This document shows positions 5,759 through 10,269 of a DNA stretch of 10,269 bases, piece by piece. Each line of letters begins with the position of its first letter. Positions within the stretch are counted from its first letter, which is position 1. Origin of the DNA: Lachnospiraceae bacterium (GTDB lineage Bacteria > Bacillota > Clostridia > Lachnospirales > Lachnospiraceae); assembly GCA_017420605.1 (NCBI GenBank), contig JAFOIS010000297.1:1-10269 (forward strand). Direction: 5' to 3'. The translations under genes were made by a program, and so were the position numbers. The notes under the pieces are model-generated. The model was not told the origin of the DNA. It saw only the letters and a list, made by a program, of their open reading frames with translations, and did not search any database.

Positions 5759-8700
5759 ATGAATAAAAGAGATCATCGGAAAACAGGACGGGCGACGGAA
5801 GGCCGGACGGCGCGATGCGCCCGTCTTCTTGCCGCCATGCTGATCCTGACGGTCCTTTTTGTCACGGGGACGGGAACACAGGTATGCCGTGCCGCGGAGG
5901 GAGATACGTCCGGCATGGCGGACGGTGCGCAGGCGGCGGATCCGTTCAGCGGGGAAGCCGGCTTTTCGGCGGTGCTCTACAATAACGCGAACGGCCTGCC
6001 GACGTCGGAGGCTAACGCCATAGCCGAGACAGCAGACGGTTTTTTGTGGATCGGCAGCTACGGCGGCCTCACCCGCTACGACGGCAACAGCTTCGTTCCG
6101 GTCGAAGGCGCCGGCATCACCGGTGTGAACTGTCTGTGCGCGGACTCTAAGGGGCGGCTGTGGATCGGCACGAACGACAGCGGCATTTTCCTTATGGAAA
6201 AAGGGCAGCTGCGCCATTTTGGCACGGAAGACGGCCTTCGGTCCAGCTCGGTCCGCGCTGTAGTCGAAGGGCCGGACGGAACGGTCTATGCGGCAACGAC
6301 GAAAGGGATCGTCTTATTCGATGAGGAACTTTCTGTCTCCGTGCAGCAGGACGCGCGGATCGGGGACGCATATATCGGGGACCTCCGCGCCGGCGCGGAC
6401 GGCCTGATCTACGGACTTACGAACAGCGGAGATCTCTTCACCCTGAAGGACGGAAAGGTAGAACATTATCTCGATCACGGCAACAGCCGTCTCGGGGCTT
6501 TGAGCGCTGCGGTGCCTGATTCGGAAAATCCCGGGATGCTCTTTGTCGAAACGGAAGACAGCCTTTCTCTTTACGGGAAATTTGACGGCGGCTTCGGCAC
6601 GATGGAGATCCTGGATACCGGTTCCCTGACCCAGATCCAGGAATTCCGCCGCATCGGCGGTATGATCTGGATCTGCGGCAGAAACGGGATCGGTGTGATC
6701 ACGGAGGACGGCTTTTACGCACTCGAAGACTTTCCCATGAACAATTCCGTCTGTCAGGTGACGACGGATTATGAAGGCAACCTCTGGTTTGCGTCCACAC
6801 GGCAGGGGGTCATGAAGATCGTACCGAACCGGTTCACGGACCTCTTCGAACGCCATGGCCTTGTAAAAACGGTCGTCAACTCCACCTGCGTGTATGACGG
6901 ACTGCTTTTTATCGGTACGGACAGCGGCCTCACGGTCCTCGGCCGGGACGGCGCTTTGTCGGCTCTTCCGCTTTCGAAGGCGAAGAGCGCCTCCGGCTAT
7001 CATCTCGGCACGACCGACCTCCTGCAGTATCTTGACGGCTGCCGTATCCGCTCGATCATCCGTGACAGCCGCGGGCGGCTTTGGATCTCCACCTGGAGAA
7101 ACAAAGGGCTGCTCCGTTACGACGATGGCGAGCTTCTGGCGTTTTCGACCGGCGACGGCCTGTATTCGGATCATATACGGAGCGTCGTTGAGCGGGAAGA
7201 CGGCTCTTATCTCGTTGCCTGTACCGGCGGCGTCAATATCATCGAAGAAGACCGGGTCGTCGCCGGTTACGGGGAAGCCGACGGGATCGGCAATACCGAG
7301 ATCCTCACCGTTGCGGAAGGAGAAGCGGGCGATATCCTTGCCGGCTCCGACGGAGGCGGTATCTATGTGATCGGCGGACAGGGTGTCCGCAGGATCGGCA
7401 TGGAAGACGGTCTCACTTCGGAGGCGGTCATGCGGATCAAGGCGGACCGGAAGAGAGGAATCTACTGGGTCGTCACGGGAAGCTCGCTCGCATATCTGTC
7501 CTCCGATTATACGGTCACGACGCTGGATCATTTTCCGTATTTCAATAATTTCGACCTTTATGAGAACTCGAGAGGGGAAATGTGGATCCTGAGCGGCAAC
7601 GGGGTCTACATCTCGACGGTGGACGACCTTCTGGCCAACGAAGGAACACAGCCTGCCCATTTCGGCATCGGAGACGGGCTGCCGTGCATCCCGACGGCCA
7701 ATTCCTACAGCGAACTGACACAGGAAGGCAATCTCTATATCGCCGGCACGGAAGGCGTCTCGAAGATAAACGTCGATGAGCCGCTGGAGGGCGTTAGCGG
7801 GATCCGCATTGCGATCCCCTATCTGGAAGCGGACGGAACGCGGATCTATGCCGATGAAAGCGGTGTTTTCCATGTGGGGTCCCGCGTGCGGAAACTGACC
7901 GTTCACGGGTTTGCGTTCAATTTTTCGCTGACTGACCCGGTCGTGTCCTATCAGCTGGAGGGGTTTGATCCGGAGAGCATTTCTGTCCGTCGGAGCGAGT
8001 TCGCACCGGTGGTATATACGAACCTCCGGGGCGGCGATTACCGTTTTGTACTGCGGCTCATAGACCCGCTCAACCGTGAAAGCAGCTCCATGTCCGTGGA
8101 GATCGTCAAAGCCAGGGCGATCACCGAACAGGGCTGGTTCTACGCGGCGCTCCTTTTTGCCGCGGCGCTGGCGATCCATTTCTCCGTGATGATCCATGTC
8201 CGGAAAAAGATGCGCCTTCTGGAGGAAAAACACCAGGAGGAAAAAGAGAAGGAACGCATCAGTACGGAACTGGGCATGGCAAACCGGATCCAGACAAGTA
8301 CGCTGCCGCATGTTTTTCCGCCTTTCCCGGACCGTACGGAATTCGATATTTATGCCGCCATGCAGCCGGCAAGAGAAGTGGGCGGCGATTTTTATGATTT
8401 CTACATGATCGACGACGATCATCTGTGCCTCGTCATAGCGGACGTGAGCGGCAAAGGCATTCCTGCTGCGCTCTTTATGATGATCTCCAGAGCGGTCCTG
8501 CAAAGCTGCGCGATACCGGGCCGTACGGCCGGAGAGGCCCTCGAAAAGATGAACGATGCCATCTGCGCGAGAAACCAGGTGGATATGTTCGTTACGGTCT
8601 GGATCGGGATCCTGGAGATCAGCACGGGACGGCTTGACGCCGCCAATGCCGGACACGAATATCCGGCCGTGATGCACGACGGAAAGTTTGAACTTCTTAA

Positions 8701-8998
8701 GGATAAGCACGGCTTCGTGATCGGCGGCATGGAGGGCATGCGGTACAGGGATTATGAGATCGTGCTGAAGCCGGGGGACAGGATCTTTGTGTATACGGAC
8801 GGCGTTCCGGAAGCGACGGACGGAGAAGGCGCGATGTTCGGAACGGAGAGGATGCTGGACGCGCTCAATGAAGATGCGTGCGCGGGAACGGAAAAGATCC
8901 TCGATAACGTCCGGAAAGCCGTGGATGTCTTTGTCGGCGGGGCGGAGCAGTTCGACGATCTGACGATGATGTGTCTCGAATACAGGGGGAAGGTATGA
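5759..8998 (+). CDS. Transmembrane sensor PP2C phosphatase: propeller + Y_Y_Y ectodomain, SpoIIE/RsbU-type catalytic domain
   Basis: A 1079-residue type I membrane protein. A long basic signal peptide (hydrophobic core about 23-40, cleavage near 45) is followed by about 13 propeller repeats (about 68-670) of the two-component-regulator type, such as GFLWIGSYGGLTRYDG (94-109), GRLWIGTNDSGIF and GRLWISTWRNKGLLRYDDG. This suggests two seven-bladed propellers. A Y_Y_Y domain follows (about 708-785, with YQLEGFDP and VVYTNLRGGDYRF), then one membrane helix (793-813), a charged coiled coil (815-845) and a PP2C domain (about 850-1075). Expected metal aspartates are present in VGGDFYDF (D877), IADVSGKGIPAAL (D895), VYTDGVPEA (D1014) and QFDDLTM (D1066/D1067). 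It should sense an outside ligand and dephosphorylate STAS proteins inside; the two STAS domains encoded upstream are the obvious candidates. An in-frame TAA at 5753 fixes ATG 5759 as the first start. Its own SD is weak (AGG six bases away); the AGGAGG at 5735 is too far. Confidence 0.94.
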   Translation: MNKRDHRKTGRATEGRTARCARLLAAMLILTVLFVTGTGTQVCRAAEGDTSGMADGAQAADPFSGEAGFSAVLYNNANGLPTSEANAIAETADGFLWIGSYGGLTRYDGNSFVPVEGAGITGVNCLCADSKGRLWIGTNDSGIFLMEKGQLRHFGTEDGLRSSSVRAVVEGPDGTVYAATTKGIVLFDEELSVSVQQDARIGDAYIGDLRAGADGLIYGLTNSGDLFTLKDGKVEHYLDHGNSRLGALSAAVPDSENPGMLFVETEDSLSLYGKFDGGFGTMEILDTGSLTQIQEFRRIGGMIWICGRNGIGVITEDGFYALEDFPMNNSVCQVTTDYEGNLWFASTRQGVMKIVPNRFTDLFERHGLVKTVVNSTCVYDGLLFIGTDSGLTVLGRDGALSALPLSKAKSASGYHLGTTDLLQYLDGCRIRSIIRDSRGRLWISTWRNKGLLRYDDGELLAFSTGDGLYSDHIRSVVEREDGSYLVACTGGVNIIEEDRVVAGYGEADGIGNTEILTVAEGEAGDILAGSDGGGIYVIGGQGVRRIGMEDGLTSEAVMRIKADRKRGIYWVVTGSSLAYLSSDYTVTTLDHFPYFNNFDLYENSRGEMWILSGNGVYISTVDDLLANEGTQPAHFGIGDGLPCIPTANSYSELTQEGNLYIAGTEGVSKINVDEPLEGVSGIRIAIPYLEADGTRIYADESGVFHVGSRVRKLTVHGFAFNFSLTDPVVSYQLEGFDPESISVRRSEFAPVVYTNLRGGDYRFVLRLIDPLNRESSSMSVEIVKARAITEQGWFYAALLFAAALAIHFSVMIHVRKKMRLLEEKHQEEKEKERISTELGMANRIQTSTLPHVFPPFPDRTEFDIYAAMQPAREVGGDFYDFYMIDDDHLCLVIADVSGKGIPAALFMMISRAVLQSCAIPGRTAGEALEKMNDAICARNQVDMFVTVWIGILEISTGRLDAANAGHEYPAVMHDGKFELLKDKHGFVIGGMEGMRYRDYEIVLKPGDRIFVYTDGVPEATDGEGAMFGTERMLDALNEDACAGTEKILDNVRKAVDVFVGGAEQFDDLTMMCLEYRGKV
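8985..8997 (+). promoter_or_regulatory. Ribosome binding site and ATGA start/stop overlap that fix the PHP gene start
   Basis: GGGGGAAGG (8985-8993) precedes ATG 8995, whose bases overlap the TGA stop of the sensor phosphatase (8996-8998). The frame has an earlier ATG at 8971, but that would add eight residues ahead of the family's conserved MKIDLHLHT beginning and has no good SD. The overlap points to translational coupling. Confidence 0.8.
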
Positions 8999-9864
8999 AA
9001 ATCGATCTGCATCTGCATACCTGCATCTCCGACGGCACCGATACGCCGGAAGAGATCCTTGCGCATGTCCGGGAAGCGGGAATGCAGCTTTTTTCGGTGA
9101 CGGATCACGACGCGGTGCGTGCCGGGATAAAGATGCGGGCGCTGCGGAAGGAGGGAGATCCCGCGTTTCTTTGCGGCGCGGAATTCTCCTGTAAAGATGA
9201 AGAAGGCAAATATCACATACTGGGATACGGCTTCGATCCGGAAGGGAAGGCGATCCGCCGTCTGGTGGAGGCGGGGCATTCGCTGCGGATGAAAAAAGTC
9301 CGGGCCCGTCTTGATTTCCTCCGGACGGAATTCGGCTTTACCTTCCCCAAGGAGGAGATCGAAGGGCTTCTTTCGCTGGATAATCCGGGAAAGCCGCATA
9401 TCGGAAATATGATGGTGCGGTACGGCTATGCCGCGACAAAGGATGAGGCGATCCGCGATTTTATCAACCGGGTCCATTTCCGGAGCGAATACCTGCGGCC
9501 GGAGCAGGCGATCGAAGGGATCCTTGACGGCGGCGGCATTCCGGTCCTTGCGCATCCCGCTTACGGCAGCGGCGATCAGCTGATCCTCGGCAGTGAACTT
9601 ATGGAAAGATTCCGGAAACTGACGGCCTTCGGCCTTCAGGGCGCGGAGGCGTATTATTCGGGGTTTACGCGCAAGATCCGGGAACAGGTACTGTCCTGCG
9701 CGGAGGAGCTGGGTCTTTACGTCACGGCCGGGAGCGATTATCACGGCTCGAACAAACTGGTCGTGCTCGGGGACACCGGGCTTTCGGACACGGCCGAAGG
9801 GGCGGAAGGTCTTCAGCGTTTTCTTGGCGAGATACGGTCGAGGGACGGATATTTCGGTGAATGA
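8995..9864 (+). CDS. PHP-domain metal-dependent phosphoesterase (TrpH/YciV-like)
   Basis: A 289-residue soluble protein, close to the usual length for the TrpH/YciV branch of the PHP superfamily. Characterised members include 3',5'-nucleoside bisphosphate phosphatases and the RNase AM exonuclease of E. coli. The metal-site motifs are visible in order: DLHLHT (His6, His8), SDGTDTPEE (Asp13), VTDHD (Asp37, His38), GAEFSC (Glu63), YHILGYG (His74), KPHIGNMMV (His135), VLAHPAYG (His187) and AGSDYHGSN (Asp248, His250). The IGNMMVRYGYAATKDEA region is the insertion typical of this subfamily. There is no signal peptide or membrane helix, so it is cytoplasmic. It overlaps the sensor phosphatase gene by ATGA, so it is co-transcribed and probably translationally coupled. 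A direct role in the phosphatase pathway is not shown; a nucleotide or RNA turnover role is what the family suggests. Confidence 0.92.
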   Translation: MKIDLHLHTCISDGTDTPEEILAHVREAGMQLFSVTDHDAVRAGIKMRALRKEGDPAFLCGAEFSCKDEEGKYHILGYGFDPEGKAIRRLVEAGHSLRMKKVRARLDFLRTEFGFTFPKEEIEGLLSLDNPGKPHIGNMMVRYGYAATKDEAIRDFINRVHFRSEYLRPEQAIEGILDGGGIPVLAHPAYGSGDQLILGSELMERFRKLTAFGLQGAEAYYSGFTRKIREQVLSCAEELGLYVTAGSDYHGSNKLVVLGDTGLSDTAEGAEGLQRFLGEIRSRDGYFGE

Positions 9865-9908
9865 AGATGCCGGACGCGGAAGCGGACCGGCCCATGCGGG
9901 GGATGGAC

Positions 9909-10269
9909 ATGAAGTTTGATACCAGAGAAAAAAAACCGGCTTTGTGGGGTCTTCTGATCCTGACGTGCGGCGCGGCGTTCCTTTGTGCCGCCGTACTTCG
10001 TTTCGTCGGGGAAAAAGCCGCCATTTCCTGCGCGATGATCGCCGACGTCTTTCTGCTCTGTGCGGCCGTCATGCTCGTACGGGCATTTTTCCGGCAGATC
10101 GAGTATAACCTCTATTCGTACAATACGATCTACTACATGGGGTTCGCTCTGTTCCTTTTCGCCGTTTTCGTAAGCTGCGTGCTCCTGACGGCGGAGATGA
10201 TCCGGCATCCGGACGTATATACGGCCGTTTACATCGTGCATACGCTCGTCGGCTCCGCAAAGAACTATA
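9909..10269 (+). CDS. Hypothetical membrane protein, 5' part only (runs off the right edge)
   Basis: An open frame continues without a stop to the window end, giving about 120 residues from ATG 9909. Three or four hydrophobic segments are visible: residues about 12-30 (LWGLLILTCGAAFLCAAVL), 37-58 and 76-96, with a fourth possible near the end. Between them is a polar, tyrosine-rich loop, RQIEYNLYSYNTIYYMGF (62-79). The first stop upstream in frame is TGA 9858, so starts at 9861 (ATGA overlap with the PHP gene), 9867 (GGTGA six bases before) or 9903 are also possible. ATG 9909 was chosen because GGGGGA stands five bases before it and the product then begins with a short charged tail before the first helix. 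The loop faintly recalls N-terminal membrane regions of YdcF-type proteins, but the diagnostic catalytic region would lie outside the window. I do not assign a function. Confidence 0.65.
   Translation, partial: MKFDTREKKPALWGLLILTCGAAFLCAAVLRFVGEKAAISCAMIADVFLLCAAVMLVRAFFRQIEYNLYSYNTIYYMGFALFLFAVFVSCVLLTAEMIRHPDVYTAVYIVHTLVGSAKNY

Noticed and set aside
5031..5759. A 242-codon + strand frame overlapping the end of the DUF975-CmpB gene
   Set aside because: It is an out-of-frame, arginine-rich translation lying over the well-supported PF06541 domain.
6314..8710. A 798-codon open frame on the - strand
   Set aside because: It lies wholly inside the sensor phosphatase gene, whose product has clear domains and catalytic residues. 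The antisense translation shows no recognisable domain and is rich in R, H and D, as expected for the complement of this codon usage.
8971..8994. Earlier ATG that would extend the PHP gene by eight residues
   Set aside because: It lacks a good SD, and the family begins at the MKIDLHLHT segment; the ATG at 8995 has a G-rich SD and a typical ATGA overlap.

Overview
The window is GC-rich with strongly G/C-biased third codon positions. It carries eight genes, all on the + strand. The families seen are a VanX-type dipeptidase, SpoIIE/RsbU-type PP2C, STAS anti-anti-sigma proteins, an RsbW-like ATPase, a DUF975 protein and a CmpB-type (PF06541) membrane protein. Together with the strong AGGAGG-type ribosome binding sites, they point to a Gram-positive Clostridia member, most likely Lachnospiraceae or a close relative. 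That placement is inferred from gene content, not from a marker gene.

Layout: (1) 15-644, a D-Ala-D-Ala dipeptidase of the VanX family whose true start may lie left of the window. (2) 645-700, a short AT-rich gap that may hold a promoter. (3) 701-1000, a stand-alone STAS anti-anti-sigma protein. (4) 1029-2606, a three-part fusion of STAS, an aminoglycoside-phosphotransferase-like kinase fold and an RsbW-like ATPase. (5) 2669-3856, a membrane-anchored metallophosphoesterase. (6) 3910-5748, a polytopic membrane protein fusing DUF975 to a CmpB-like domain. (7) 5759-8998, a large sensor phosphatase with signal peptide, about 13 propeller repeats, Y_Y_Y domain, one membrane helix and SpoIIE-type PP2C. 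(8) 8995-9864, a PHP-domain phosphoesterase overlapping the sensor stop by ATGA. (9) From about 9909 to the right edge, the start of an unidentified membrane protein.

From 701 onward the gaps are short (28, 62, 53 and 10 bases, then a 4-base overlap), there is no convincing terminator, and the strand never changes, so this is probably one operon. Its core reads as a partner-switching module: an extracytoplasmic signal is sensed by the propeller/Y_Y_Y ectodomain and passed to the internal PP2C, which would dephosphorylate the serine of one or both STAS domains. The HATPase domain of the fusion would be the opposing serine kinase. No sigma factor or other final target is visible, so the output is unknown.

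The most notable points are the STAS-kinase-HATPase fusion, which puts antagonist, an APH-fold kinase and anti-sigma-type ATPase on one chain, and the use of an ectodomain like those of Bacteroidetes hybrid two-component sensors to drive a PP2C instead of a histidine kinase. Intergenic stretches are all under 70 bases. No RNA genes, insertion sequences, CRISPR arrays or phage genes were seen.
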